Source: Pseudomonadota bacterium
Lineage (GTDB): Bacteria; Myxococcota_A; UBA9042
DNA length: 38,930 nucleotides
Reading direction: 5' to 3'
NCBI GenBank assembly: GCA_005792545.1
Contig: SXRM01000083.1
Location: 1-38,930, forward strand
Position numbers and translations under genes: made by a program. The first letter of the stretch is position 1. Each line of letters begins with the position of its first letter. The notes under the pieces were generated by a model. That model had not been told where the DNA came from and did not search any database. It was given only the letters and a program-made list of their open reading frames with translations. Below, piece after piece: positions 6,489 to 15,898 of the stretch.

Positions 6489-8896
6489 ACGGGCCGATCA
6501 GCGGTGACAAGACCGCCGCGCAGCTGCACCGTCTTGCCGTCGACGAGGTCGCAACGGATACCGTCGCCATCCTCGGCGGTCGGCACGGCAAGCACGACGC
6601 GCTGGACCTGATGACCGGCGCCGCCGGCTACACCGACGACATCAGCCTGCCGCGCATGCTGCACTGCAAGATCCTGCGCAGTCCGCACGCCCACGCGCGC
6701 GTGCTGGCCGTCGACACCAGTCGCGCAGAGGCCCTGGACGGGGTGCACGCAGTGCTGGTCGGCGCGGAGCTGCCGATCCCCTACGGCGTCATTCCGTGGA
6801 CGCCCGACGAAAATGCCTTGGCGCTGCACAAGGTTCGCTATGTCGGCGATCCGGTCGCGGCGGTGGCAGCCGAGAGCGAAGACCTCGCCAACGAGGCCTG
6901 CCGACGCATCGACGTCCGCTACGAAGTCTTGCCGGCCCTGATTGAGCCCGAGGATGCGTTGGCGCGGACCGACGTCAAGATCCACGAGGACAACAAGCAC
7001 GGCAACGTGACCAAGCGCGTGCAGTTGGCGTTTGGCGATGTCGAGGCCGCGCTTGCGGGCGCCGAGCTGGTGATCGAGGGCCACTACCGCTTTCACGGCT
7101 CGACGCATGCGCCCATCGAGCCGCACTGCGCGGTGGCGGTCGTGGACGGCAAGGGCCTGCTGACCGTGTGGTCGGCGACGCAGGTGCCACACTACCTGCA
7201 GCGCGAACTGGCCAAGGTCCTTGAATTGCCGATGCGCCAGATCCGCGTCATCCAGCCAGCGGTCGGCGGCGCGTTTGGCGGCAAGTCCGAGCCTTTCGCT
7301 TTGGAGTTTTGCGCGGCGCGGCTGGCGCAAAAGACCGGGCGGCCGGTCAAGTGCCTCTACACCCGCGAAGAGGTGTTCCTGGCGCACCGCGGTCGCCATC
7401 CGTTCGACATGCGCTACCGCACCGGCTTTGCGGCCGACGGTCGCATCCTGGCCGTCGACTCGCGCGCACTGCTCGACGGCGGTGCGTATAGCTCGTTTGG
7501 TCTGGTGACGACCTACTACTCCGGCCAGTTGCTCGCCGCGCCGTATGTGTTTGGCAGCTACCGGTTCGACTCGACGCGGGTCTATACCAACAAGCCGGCT
7601 TGTGGCCCCAAGCGCGGCCACGGGTCGGTGCAGCCGCGGTTTGCCTTGGAGGTCCAACTCGACAAGGCCAGTCGGGCGCTGGGCATCGACCCCATTGAGT
7701 TGCGGCGTCGCAATTTCATGGGCGAGCACGCCACCACGGTCAACGGCTTTCACGTCGGCAGCAACGGCTTCTTGTTGTGCCTGGACGCTGTCGAGCGCGC
7801 CAGCGGTTGGCGCGACAAGTGGGGCAAGCTGCGGCCCGGCCGCGGCATCGGCGTCGCCGGTTCGTGCTACATCAGCGGCACCAACTACTGCATCTACCCG
7901 ACCGATCTGCCGCAGTCCGCCGTGCAGATGGCGCTCGACCGCTCAGGGCGCGTGCGCGTGTTTGCGGGCACCAGCGACATCGGCCAGGGCAGCACGACCA
8001 TGCTGGCGACGATTGCCGCGCACGAGCTTGGCGTCGAGTTGGACGACGTCCGAGTGGTCGCTGCCGACTCGGACCTGTGCCCGGTCGACCTCGGTGCGTA
8101 CAGCTCGCGCATCACGCTGATGGCCGGCAATGCTTGCCTGCAAGCCGCGCGCACGCTGGGCGAGCGCATCCGCGGGATCGTCGCCGACGTTTGGGGCATC
8201 GCCGCCGACCAGGTTGTGCTGGCGCGGCGCCGGGCCAGCGAGGCCGGCAACCCGGAGCGGTGGATGCCGATCCAAGAGGCGTTCTTGCTTGCTGAGGGCA
8301 AGCTGGGGCTGCTCGGCGCGACGGGTTCGTACAACACGCCGAAAACCGGCGTACACGGCGACTACCGCGGCGGCACCATCGGCGCCAGCCCGGCCTATTC
8401 GTTTACCGCGCACGTCGCTGAAGTCCAGGTTGACGAGGAGACCGGCGAGGTCGAGGTGGTGCAGGTCTGGTGTGCCCATGACTGCGGTAAGGCCATCAGT
8501 CCGGTGCTGGTCGAAGGCCAGATCGAGGGCTCGGTGTACATGGGCGCCGCCGAGGCCGTGATGGAGCTGCACGAGGTGATGGGCAGCGGTCTGCGCAGCG
8601 ATGGCCGCAAGCGCGATCCGGGGCCGGGCCGCGACGGTCTGTTGGCGGCGTCGTCACTGCTGGACTACCGCATGCCGACGTCGCTCGATGTGCCGCAGCT
8701 GTCGGCGCTCATCGTCGAAGCGCCCGATGCGCGCGGCCCCTATGGCGCCAAAGAGGCCGGCGAGGGGCCGCTGCACAGCGCGATCCCGGCCATTGCCAAC
8801 GCCGTGTTCGATGCCGTCGGCGTGCGCGTCGATCACTTGCCGATTACGCCTGCCAAGGTGCTGCGGGCGCTGCGCGAGAGGCCAGACCGATGCTGA
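6485..8896 (+). CDS. hcrA: Molybdopterin large subunit of a xanthine dehydrogenase-family enzyme (4-hydroxybenzoyl-CoA reductase alpha-like)
   Basis: This 803-residue catalytic subunit would bind the molybdopterin cofactor and the substrate. An N-terminal ald_Xan_dh_C/a-b hammerhead domain (about residues 30-150; GAAGYTDDI, PHAHARVL, YVGDPVAAVAAE) is followed by the cofactor-binding region. The cofactor loop GGAFGGK is at 261-267 and the catalytic glutamate is E760 within KEAGEGP. The neighbours (2Fe-2S subunit upstream, FAD subunit with extra Fe-S cysteines downstream) place it in the 4-hydroxybenzoyl-CoA reductase group, which removes the phenolic hydroxyl of 4-hydroxybenzoyl-CoA. Substrate identity is inferred from the FAD subunit, not from this protein. 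It starts with GTG and overlaps the next gene by 7 bp. Confidence 0.9.
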   Translation: MNGPISGDKTAAQLHRLAVDEVATDTVAILGGRHGKHDALDLMTGAAGYTDDISLPRMLHCKILRSPHAHARVLAVDTSRAEALDGVHAVLVGAELPIPYGVIPWTPDENALALHKVRYVGDPVAAVAAESEDLANEACRRIDVRYEVLPALIEPEDALARTDVKIHEDNKHGNVTKRVQLAFGDVEAALAGAELVIEGHYRFHGSTHAPIEPHCAVAVVDGKGLLTVWSATQVPHYLQRELAKVLELPMRQIRVIQPAVGGAFGGKSEPFALEFCAARLAQKTGRPVKCLYTREEVFLAHRGRHPFDMRYRTGFAADGRILAVDSRALLDGGAYSSFGLVTTYYSGQLLAAPYVFGSYRFDSTRVYTNKPACGPKRGHGSVQPRFALEVQLDKASRALGIDPIELRRRNFMGEHATTVNGFHVGSNGFLLCLDAVERASGWRDKWGKLRPGRGIGVAGSCYISGTNYCIYPTDLPQSAVQMALDRSGRVRVFAGTSDIGQGSTTMLATIAAHELGVELDDVRVVAADSDLCPVDLGAYSSRITLMAGNACLQAARTLGERIRGIVADVWGIAADQVVLARRRASEAGNPERWMPIQEAFLLAEGKLGLLGATGSYNTPKTGVHGDYRGGTIGASPAYSFTAHVAEVQVDEETGEVEVVQVWCAHDCGKAISPVLVEGQIEGSVYMGAAEAVMELHEVMGSGLRSDGRKRDPGPGRDGLLAASSLLDYRMPTSLDVPQLSALIVEAPDARGPYGAKEAGEGPLHSAIPAIANAVFDAVGVRVDHLPITPAKVLRALRERPDRC

Positions 8897-9894
8897 GGCT
8901 GCCGGTTTTCGACGTCGCCGCGCCCGACAAGCTGACCGACGCGCTGCGCTCGCTCGCCGACTCGCAGGCCGGTGCGCGGCCGTTGGGCGGTGGCACGGAC
9001 TTGCTACCCAACGTCAAGCTCGGCCAGACGCGCATGGCGATGGCGCTCTTGCTGCGCGGGGTCGGCGAACTGCGTGGCATCGAGCGCCGCGGCGATAACT
9101 TGTGGCTCGGCGCCGGCAATACGCTGGCCCAGGTCGCGCAGGACGAACAGGTGCGCGACGCGCTGCCGGCGCTGGCCCACGCCGCGTCGCGCGTCGCAAG
9201 TCCGCAAATCCGCAACATGGCCACGCTCGGCGGCAACCTGTGCCTCGACACCCGCTGCCGCTACATCAACCAAAGCGAGTTCTGGCGCCAAGCGCTCGGC
9301 GGCTGCCTCAAAAGCCATGGCAGCGAGTGTCATGTGGTGCCCGGCGGCCAGGGTTGCGTTGCGGCGCTGTCCAGCGACACGGCGCCAGCGCTGATTGCCT
9401 ACGACGCCACGGTCGAGATTGCTTCCTGGCGCGACGAGGGCGTCCAAACCCGCGAGGTGCCGTTGGCCGAGCTGTACGACAGCGACGGCACACGTCATGT
9501 GCGCCTTGAGTCCACCGAGCTGCTGGTCGGCGTGCGCGCGCCGGTTCCCGGCCTGAACGTCCGCGTCGGCCACCGCAAGTGGGCCGTGCGAAAAAGCATC
9601 GACTTTCCGCTGATTTCAGTCGCGCTCCGACTTGAACTCGACGGTGCGCTGGCCGCGGGCGGAAAGTTGGTCGTCGGTGTACTGGGTCCGCGGCCGCGGG
9701 TGCTGGACCTCAAAGCGTTTGCGGGGCGCGCACTGGCGCCGGATTTCGCTCGCGACCTCGGGCAGCTGGCCTTTGACCGCTGCCGGCCGCTGCCCAATGT
9801 GCCCTACGACGCTGAGTACCGGCGCGAGCGGCTGCCGGTTGAAGTCCGCAGGTTGGCCCTGAGTCTCTTCGGAGACCAGGCCGCTCAGTCTTGA
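8890..9894 (+). CDS. hcrB: FAD/[4Fe-4S] subunit of a 4-hydroxybenzoyl-CoA reductase-like enzyme
   Basis: The 334-residue protein belongs to the CO dehydrogenase flavoprotein medium-subunit family. FAD-binding motifs are PLGGGTDLLPNVK (about residues 31-43) and ATLGGNLCLDTRC. Directly after the second motif there is an inserted loop with C123, C139, C147 and C156 (also C118), spaced like the loop that holds the additional [4Fe-4S] cluster in the beta subunit of 4-hydroxybenzoyl-CoA reductase and absent from ordinary xanthine dehydrogenases. This is the best evidence that the enzyme works as a reductase fed by low-potential electrons. Gene order here is gamma-alpha-beta. The 3' end overlaps the convergent flavoprotein gene by 10 bp. 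Confidence 0.88.
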   Translation: MLRLPVFDVAAPDKLTDALRSLADSQAGARPLGGGTDLLPNVKLGQTRMAMALLLRGVGELRGIERRGDNLWLGAGNTLAQVAQDEQVRDALPALAHAASRVASPQIRNMATLGGNLCLDTRCRYINQSEFWRQALGGCLKSHGSECHVVPGGQGCVAALSSDTAPALIAYDATVEIASWRDEGVQTREVPLAELYDSDGTRHVRLESTELLVGVRAPVPGLNVRVGHRKWAVRKSIDFPLISVALRLELDGALAAGGKLVVGVLGPRPRVLDLKAFAGRALAPDFARDLGQLAFDRCRPLPNVPYDAEYRRERLPVEVRRLALSLFGDQAAQS

Positions 9895-10955
9895 CCGAAG
9901 AGCGGCACGCCGCGCAGCAAAGCACCGACCAGCGCCACCGCATCGCCCTTGGCCCCACGCAGAAAGCCGCTGCGCAAGGTGCGCGCGCACGGCAGGCCCG
10001 CGTAGCCCAGCCCAGGATGTCGGACGCTGACCCCGCGCTTGTGGGTCGGAAACGAGCTCGGGCCCAGCGCGTCGCAGTCGCTGACCAGGTCGAGGTCGCG
10101 CCGATAGCCGGTGGCCAGCACCACCAGATCTGCCGTCAGTCGCTCGCCCTGCGCCGTGCGCACACCGCCCTCAAACACCTCCACCACCGCGCCAAACCGC
10201 TGCACCACGCCGTTGCCCAGCAGCTGCAGCAGCGCCGGATCCATCAGCGGCGCCCGCAGTTGGCAGCGCGACGACAGCGACCACACCTTGAGGTCCAGGC
10301 CGGACAGGGCAAAGCGCGCGTGGCTCAGGATGCCGCTTTTCCATGCCGACGCGTGCCCCGGCACCGTCCGCGCGCACAAGCTGACCCGCGCACCGGCGTG
10401 CACGGCCGCCGACAACACCTGGGCCGCCGAATTGCCCGCGCCGACCACGATGACGCGACCCAGGCCGCGCAGCCGATCCGGCAACAGATCCCGCGCATGG
10501 ACTACACCGTGCGGCAGTTGCCGCAGATCCGGCGCGAGGCTCGCGCAGGTCGGCGCGTCGAACTCGCCGGTCGCCACGATGACGCGGGTCGCCACCACCA
10601 CATCGGCATCGAGCTGCAGAACGAAGCCCTCGTTGGCCGCGGCGATCCGATGTACTTTGGTGCCAAGCGCCAGCGAAAAATGCTGCCGGCGGGCGAACTG
10701 CTGCCACTGCTCGCAGACCTCTTGGGCCGACGCAAACTCGTGACTGCCGCGCGACACGTGGCCATCGGGCGTCGCATCGAATTGCCGCGGTGACAGGCAG
10801 CGCATCGCCGGCCACATGTGCTGCCAGGCACCGCCTGCCTGCGGATTGCGGTCGAGCACCACGGCTTCGATGCCGCGCCTCCGGGCGGCCCAGGCCGCGG
10901 CGAGCCCGTTGGGTCCGGCTCCGACGATGGCAAGCGGCACGGTATGCTTCGACAC
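9885..10955 (-). CDS. FAD/NAD(P)-dependent monooxygenase-like oxidoreductase
   Basis: The 356-residue protein is a two-dinucleotide-fold flavoprotein. The FAD-binding GAGPNG sits near residue 10 and the NAD(P)H-binding GAGNSAAQ near residue 195; ATGYRR near the C-terminus is typical of flavin-containing monooxygenase/YpdA-type enzymes. I choose the GTG start 35 codons inside the longest frame because it has AGAGG six bases upstream and places the Rossmann motif at the normal distance from the N-terminus; the longer frame would read through the C7 element. It is convergent with the molybdenum hydroxylase operon and divergent from the beta-helix gene. Substrate cannot be read from sequence. Confidence 0.82.
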   Translation of the reverse strand: MSKHTVPLAIVGAGPNGLAAAWAARRRGIEAVVLDRNPQAGGAWQHMWPAMRCLSPRQFDATPDGHVSRGSHEFASAQEVCEQWQQFARRQHFSLALGTKVHRIAAANEGFVLQLDADVVVATRVIVATGEFDAPTCASLAPDLRQLPHGVVHARDLLPDRLRGLGRVIVVGAGNSAAQVLSAAVHAGARVSLCARTVPGHASAWKSGILSHARFALSGLDLKVWSLSSRCQLRAPLMDPALLQLLGNGVVQRFGAVVEVFEGGVRTAQGERLTADLVVLATGYRRDLDLVSDCDALGPSSFPTHKRGVSVRHPGLGYAGLPCARTLRSGFLRGAKGDAVALVGALLRGVPLFGQD

Positions 10956-11045
10956 AGGACCTCTTGGCCGCCGCCGGCTGTGCGCCGCCGGCTGTCCTAC
11001 CTCGCCCCAAGGGCGTATCGAACACCGATTCCGCACGCAGGGCAA

Positions 11046-11068
11046 GAACAACCCCCCCATTGTTCAGG
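11046..11068 (+). promoter_or_regulatory. C7 element, copy 2
   Basis: GAACA (11046-11050), a 10-base loop ACCCCCCCAT, then TGTTCAGG (11061-11068). It lies in the divergent gap between the flavoprotein (minus) and beta-helix (plus) genes, oriented toward the beta-helix gene, whose start is about 105 bp further. The left arm is shorter than in copy 1, and the loop is one base shorter. Confidence 0.65.
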
Positions 11069-11137
11069 CCAATGTTTTGTTTGCAAAAAGTCCACCTGTC
11101 GCGATCGCGGAGCCAACTCACGCCGCGCTCGCGCCGC

Positions 11138-11166
11138 TTGACAACCCGTGCCGTTGCGGGTCCCCT
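11138..11166 (+). promoter_or_regulatory. Possible promoter of the beta-helix lipoprotein gene
   Basis: TTGACA at 11138-11143 matches a -35 consensus; 17 bp later the -10 place reads TCCCCT, which is poor. If used, transcription would begin close to the ATG at 11173 (leaderless). By-eye prediction. Confidence 0.25.
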
Positions 11167-11172
11167 GCGGTC

Positions 11173-13983
11173 ATGCGGTGCCTGCCGTTCGTGCCACGCA
11201 TTACTGACGCCGCCGTCGCGCGCTCGTGGGTGATCCTGGCGTGCGCCTGCGCAGCGCCCGCCGCACCGGCAACGCGCAGCGATGCTGCCGTCGATGGGGC
11301 GTCGGCGGATGCGGCGTGCCTGGCCGTGGCCGCGATCCCGAGCGGCGGCTGCTGCCCGGCGGGCGCGTTTTGGGACGCGCCATCGCTCGCCTGTGCCGCA
11401 GTCGGACCGCCAGAGTGCGCCTCGCTCGCCGTGGAACACCCGGAGCGCTGCGTGCCGCGTTGGTGCCTGGTGTGGCAGACCGAGGCCGGCGAGCCATGTG
11501 ACCCAACCGAGCCGGCTTGCCTGCCAGCGAGCGCGACCTGCAGCGATGCCGAGCGGCCGGCGGCATGTCTGGCCGGGACGTTTGCGCAAGCCGATGGCTC
11601 ATGCCTGGCGGCCGGGTTGGCTGGTGCTGATGCCACCCCAGTTGCAGCGCCCGCCGGCGTGCCAGCGCCCGCGCCGCTGGCCGCAACGGAGTCCCAGTCC
11701 TTCTGTGCGGTTGGCGGTGATGGCGCCGTGCAACCCTGCGACAGCGGCCCGTGTGGACCTGGCACCATGCCCGGTTTGGTCGCTGGCGAATGCCAGGCCG
11801 TCGGCGTGCCCTGGTCCTGCCCGCCCGGATTCGTGGTGACCAAGGCTGCGACGGACGCGCTGCCCGCCGCCTGCGCGCCCGACCCGGCGGCGTGCCCGCA
11901 GAGCGGATTCGGCAGCCTCGCCGCCAAATCTGACTGGTTGTTTGTGGACAGCCAGGCTCCAGCGGGCGGCGACGGATCGGCAGCGGCGCCGCTCGCCAGC
12001 CTGGCGGTCGCGCTCACCAAGGCGACCGTGGGCCAGACAGTCTTGCTCGCGGCCGGCACCTACACAGGCGGACTCGAAATCACCAAGCCCGTCGACCTGC
12101 GCGGCGTGTGTGCGGCCAAAGTGCGCATCGAGGGCGGCGCGGCGTACGCTCTGCGCATCTTGCCCAACTTCGGCACCTCACCCTACGCGTTGCGGCAGCT
12201 GACGCTCGCCCAAAGCACCTGGGGTCTGCTGGTCAACGATGGCGCCCACGCGGTGGTCGAAGACCTGTATGTGCCCAAGCCGCTCGACGGCGGGGTGTGG
12301 GCCAGCGGTGATGGCGTCGAGCTGACGATGCGCCGCGTCGTTGTCCACGACGTCAAGGCCTTGAGCAGCACGACCGGCATTGGCATCGCCGTCGACGGCG
12401 GCGCGCGCGCCATTTTGGAGCAGGTCGCGGTTTTTCGCAGCCGCACGGCCGGCATCTTTGTCGACCAGGCGCCGAGTCAGTTGCACGCCGCGGAGCTGCT
12501 GGTCGCCCATACCCAGCCGACGTTGGACGGCAAGTTCGGTATGGGCCTGCTGCTGCAGTCGACCCAGGCGTCGCTGGTCGGCGTGCGCCTGCATCGCAAC
12601 CATCTGGCCGGCGCCGCCGCGACTTTTGGTGCCACTCTGTCGCTGCGCGGCGCGCTCGTCGATGCGACGCAGCCACAGGCATCGGACAAGCAGCGCGGGG
12701 TTGGCATCCTGATCCAGCAAGGTTCTTCGCTGTCCGCGACCGGCGTGCGGCTGAGCGCCAATCGCACCAGTGGCCTTGCTGTCGTCGACAAGAAAAGCAT
12801 GGCCAAGCTGCAAGGCGCGGTCGTGGACGGCACGCTCGGTCAGGCCACCAACAGCGATGGCGGTGCGCTGGTGGCCCAAATCGGCGGGCGCATCGAACTG
12901 GATCGCGCTCGGATCTCGAGCAATGCCAACGTCGGCCTGTACGCCGCGGGCAAGGGTAGCGTGCTGGTGGCCACGCGCACGCTGGTTGACGCCACCCAGG
13001 CGACCTCGCTGTCGACCGCGACTGGTGTCGGCATCCAGGCCATGGGCGGCGCGCACATGCGCCTGTCGCAGGTCCGGGTCTATCGCAACCGAACGGTGGG
13101 GGTCGTGCTCGGCGACTCGGGCACGTTGCTCGACGCCCACAATGTGCTGGTCGATCACACCGAACCGCGCCCCGAGGTGCTGGACATGGGCTACGGCCTG
13201 GGCATCGGCACCGGCTCGACCGCGCGGCTGCGTCAGGTGCGGTTGTTTGGCAACCACACCATTGGCGTGGCCGTGCGCGACCCGGGGACGCGCCTGTTCG
13301 CCGTGGGCTTGCGCATCGATCACACGCTGCCGCGCAGTAGCGATGGCTGGTGGGGCGCCGGCCTGTTCGTGCACAAGGGTGCCAGGCTGGGCCTGTACGG
13401 CAGTGTGTTCTCGGACAACCATGTGGGTGCTCTCAACGGTAATCTGGGCGGCGGCAGCGCAATCGAGGCCGTTGGCAACGTGTTCGAAGACTCGCTGCCC
13501 GAGACGACTGGCATCGCTGGCGCGGGCGTGATGCTGGTCGGCAACGGCGAGGCGGCGCGGTTTTCAGCCAGCCTGTTTCGCCGCAACCATGCCGGCGGGT
13601 TTTCGGCGAACCTCGCCGGCTTTGAGCTGAGCGACTCGGTGCTCATCGACACCAAGCCCAGCAGTTATCAGCCGTTTGACGCTGCCGGCGCGCCGCGGGG
13701 CGAGACCCGCTACTACGCCGACGGGGTCGTCATCGACGGCAGCACGCGGGTGGTGGTGACGCGCACGTTGGTCGCCAACCAGCTGCGCAGCGGGTTGTTG
13801 TTGCGAAACGTCCAGAACGCAACGATTCAAGCCTGTTCAGCGACCAGGGGCCACTTTGGCTTGGTCAAGCAGCCGCCCGTCAAAGCCACCATGACCGGCA
13901 ACCTGTTTCACAACAACGAGGTGCAGATCGCCGACGAGTTGGGACTTTTCGTGCCGCCGGTTCCGGTCGTGGTCATTCCGTAG
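11173..13983 (+). CDS. Large surface lipoprotein with Cys-rich N-terminus and right-handed beta-helix of eight long repeats
   Basis: The 936-residue protein begins with a short signal sequence ending in a lipobox-like ILAC, so it is probably a lipoprotein. Residues about 35-245 are rich in cysteine (more than 20, many as C-x(n)-C pairs) and are probably disulfide-bonded. From about 254 (WLFVDSQAPAGGDGSAAAPL) a DUF1565/parallel beta-helix domain begins. Residues about 402-829 contain eight tandem ~53-residue units, each starting with G-hydrophobic-G-hydrophobic, passing through an N-x-x-x-G-V/A turn and ending in a loop such as LVDATQ, LVDHTEP or RIDHTLP. Each unit should be two helix coils. 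Such proteins act as surface glycan-binding or enzymatic scaffolds; no catalytic residues are evident. The ATG at 11173 was chosen because it precedes the signal sequence. The end overlaps the convergent molybdopterin oxidoreductase by 11 bp. Confidence 0.75.
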   Translation: MRCLPFVPRITDAAVARSWVILACACAAPAAPATRSDAAVDGASADAACLAVAAIPSGGCCPAGAFWDAPSLACAAVGPPECASLAVEHPERCVPRWCLVWQTEAGEPCDPTEPACLPASATCSDAERPAACLAGTFAQADGSCLAAGLAGADATPVAAPAGVPAPAPLAATESQSFCAVGGDGAVQPCDSGPCGPGTMPGLVAGECQAVGVPWSCPPGFVVTKAATDALPAACAPDPAACPQSGFGSLAAKSDWLFVDSQAPAGGDGSAAAPLASLAVALTKATVGQTVLLAAGTYTGGLEITKPVDLRGVCAAKVRIEGGAAYALRILPNFGTSPYALRQLTLAQSTWGLLVNDGAHAVVEDLYVPKPLDGGVWASGDGVELTMRRVVVHDVKALSSTTGIGIAVDGGARAILEQVAVFRSRTAGIFVDQAPSQLHAAELLVAHTQPTLDGKFGMGLLLQSTQASLVGVRLHRNHLAGAAATFGATLSLRGALVDATQPQASDKQRGVGILIQQGSSLSATGVRLSANRTSGLAVVDKKSMAKLQGAVVDGTLGQATNSDGGALVAQIGGRIELDRARISSNANVGLYAAGKGSVLVATRTLVDATQATSLSTATGVGIQAMGGAHMRLSQVRVYRNRTVGVVLGDSGTLLDAHNVLVDHTEPRPEVLDMGYGLGIGTGSTARLRQVRLFGNHTIGVAVRDPGTRLFAVGLRIDHTLPRSSDGWWGAGLFVHKGARLGLYGSVFSDNHVGALNGNLGGGSAIEAVGNVFEDSLPETTGIAGAGVMLVGNGEAARFSASLFRRNHAGGFSANLAGFELSDSVLIDTKPSSYQPFDAAGAPRGETRYYADGVVIDGSTRVVVTRTLVANQLRSGLLLRNVQNATIQACSATRGHFGLVKQPPVKATMTGNLFHNNEVQIADELGLFVPPVPVVVIP

Positions 13984-15898
13984 CCAGCGGTCGCAGGCAT
14001 ACGCCCTGGTCGTACAGCGCGCCGCCCTCGCCGATGTCGGTCAGCCGGGCCTGAACCAGCGCATTGGCACAGCGGCCGTCCAGGTAACTACCACCCTTGG
14101 GCACGATCGCGACGTCGCGGCGTTGGCGCGCATCCAGGCGCACCCGCACTTGCAGGTGCCCGAGTGCGCTGCACAGCGAAGCCAGATCGCCATCGCCAAG
14201 CCCAGCTGCGGCCTCGGGGTGCACGGTGACCTCCATCGGTCCGGATTGCGGTCGCACCCACTGCGAACTCTGCGACTTCTCGGTCGACAGCGACATCAAT
14301 CGCAGCGGAAACGCCGGATCGTCCAGCGGATCGGCGGGCGCATCGCCAAGCAGTTGCACTCGCCCACTGGCCGTAGCCGGCGGTTGGTCGGCAAACAACA
14401 CCTTGGGCGCAAGGGGATTGCGGACGTAGCCCTTCCGCAGGTCATCCAGCCCGATACCGTGCGGGCCGAGCGTGCGCGCGATCAGGCGGCTGCGCCACTG
14501 TTCCGGCGTCCCAGCGACCGCGTCGGCCAGCCCGAGGCGATCGGCCAAGGCCTGGGCAATCTGCAAGTCGGTCCGCGCCTGGCCCAACGGCGGCACCACG
14601 GCATCGACGGTCCCCAGGTAGTGGTGGCCGTAAGCGCCGACCAGGTCGTCGGTTTCGAGCAGCGTTGCCGTCGGCAGCACCACGTCGGCCAGTTGCGCCG
14701 TGTCGCTCATCCAGCTGTCGGCGACCACGACGAACTCGCGGGTCCGCAGCGCGTGCGCCGTCGTCGCCGACTCAGGCAACATCGCCACTGGATTGCCAGC
14801 CGTGACCCACACCATCCGAATCGGCGGGTCCGCAGCCTGCAACACCTGTTGCCCGAACAACGGCTCGCAGATCGTGCGCGGCGAGTCGGCCAGCCGCAGC
14901 GAATCGGTGTCAAAGGCGCCGCGCCGCTTGTAGTAGAACGACACGCCGCCGCCAGGCACCCGCAAATTGCCCGAGATGGCGCACAAGGCGTCAAGCGCCC
15001 GCACGATGGCCCCGCCGATGCCGCGTCGCCCCATGCCCCAGCCGACCTGGATGTTGGTTGGCCCGTGGGCCAGGTCGAGCGCCAAACCCTCCGCAACGCC
15101 TGGCGCGACGTCGGCAACGTGGCACCACTGCGCCAGCGACCGCGCGTGCACCATGGCCGCGAAGGCGTCGAGGTTGTCGCACAGTTCCGCGGCCTGCGCG
15201 GCCACCAGACCGCGATCGAAGAGCACGCGCGCCATCGCCATCGCCAGCGCAAAGTCGCCCGCCGGGCGCACCTGTACGAACTGGTCGCAGTGGCCCACGG
15301 TCTTGTGGTGCACCGGATCGATGAGCACCACCTTGCAGCCATTGGCCCGCGCCTGCTTTAGGATTGGCAGCAGGTGCGGCCCCGACACCGCCGCGTTCTT
15401 GCCCCACAACAAGATGCTGTGGCAGTTGAGCAGGTCGTGGATGTCGTTGCTGTCTTCCAAGCCGAAGTCCAACTCTTGGGCCGCGTCGCCGGCGCCGCTG
15501 CAGATGTCGCCGCGCTTGGTCGTGACCGGTCCGAACGCCTGCCACAGCCGGCCAACCACACCCTGCAATAGCCCCAACGAGCCGCCACTTACGTAGTGAA
15601 AGAGCGCGGCCGGTCCCGATTCCGCGCGGATTTGCAGCATCTTGCCGGCGATGAGATCAAGCGCCTGGTCCCATGACACGGTCGCGAAGCCGTCGCCCTG
15701 GCGGACCAGCGGCTGGGTGACCCGATCGGGCGCGTATTGCCGGTGCAGGTACTGCGCGGTGCGGTGGCACAAAAAGCCTTGGGTCACAGGGTGGTCTGGA
15801 TCGCCGCGCAAGGCGGTAATGCGGCCATTGTTGACGTCGGCGAGGATGCGGCAGGCGTCGGGGCAGTCGCGGTTGCAGGCGGTGGCGTGCGTCGTCAT
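13973..15898 (-). CDS. Cytoplasmic molybdopterin oxidoreductase (DMSO reductase superfamily)
   Basis: The 641-residue protein has the N-terminal [4Fe-4S] site C8-x3-C12-x3-C16 ... C44 (CNRDCPDAC and GFLCHR). The molybdopterin domains follow, with KRGDICSGAG (C133 the likely Mo ligand), NPVAMLPES, ADVVLPTATLLETDD, and a C-terminal dinucleotide-binding domain (SLSTEKSQSSQWVRP). There is no Tat signal, so it acts in the cytoplasm. The group includes formate dehydrogenase-like and assimilatory-nitrate-reductase-like enzymes plus many of unknown substrate; no partner subunit or chaperone gene lies next to it. A GAGGACG ribosome-binding site precedes the ATG, and TAGGCT about 30 bp upstream could be a -10. 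Confidence 0.85.
   Translation of the reverse strand: MTTHATACNRDCPDACRILADVNNGRITALRGDPDHPVTQGFLCHRTAQYLHRQYAPDRVTQPLVRQGDGFATVSWDQALDLIAGKMLQIRAESGPAALFHYVSGGSLGLLQGVVGRLWQAFGPVTTKRGDICSGAGDAAQELDFGLEDSNDIHDLLNCHSILLWGKNAAVSGPHLLPILKQARANGCKVVLIDPVHHKTVGHCDQFVQVRPAGDFALAMAMARVLFDRGLVAAQAAELCDNLDAFAAMVHARSLAQWCHVADVAPGVAEGLALDLAHGPTNIQVGWGMGRRGIGGAIVRALDALCAISGNLRVPGGGVSFYYKRRGAFDTDSLRLADSPRTICEPLFGQQVLQAADPPIRMVWVTAGNPVAMLPESATTAHALRTREFVVVADSWMSDTAQLADVVLPTATLLETDDLVGAYGHHYLGTVDAVVPPLGQARTDLQIAQALADRLGLADAVAGTPEQWRSRLIARTLGPHGIGLDDLRKGYVRNPLAPKVLFADQPPATASGRVQLLGDAPADPLDDPAFPLRLMSLSTEKSQSSQWVRPQSGPMEVTVHPEAAAGLGDGDLASLCSALGHLQVRVRLDARQRRDVAIVPKGGSYLDGRCANALVQARLTDIGEGGALYDQGVCLRPLATE

Noticed and set aside
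10968..10994. Tandem GCCGCCGGCTGT repeat
   Set aside because: Two short GC-rich units in a high-GC gap; likely chance.
14123..15361. Plus-strand 412-codon frame opposite the molybdopterin oxidoreductase
   Set aside because: Arg/His/Gln-rich shadow of a gene with intact cysteine motif.
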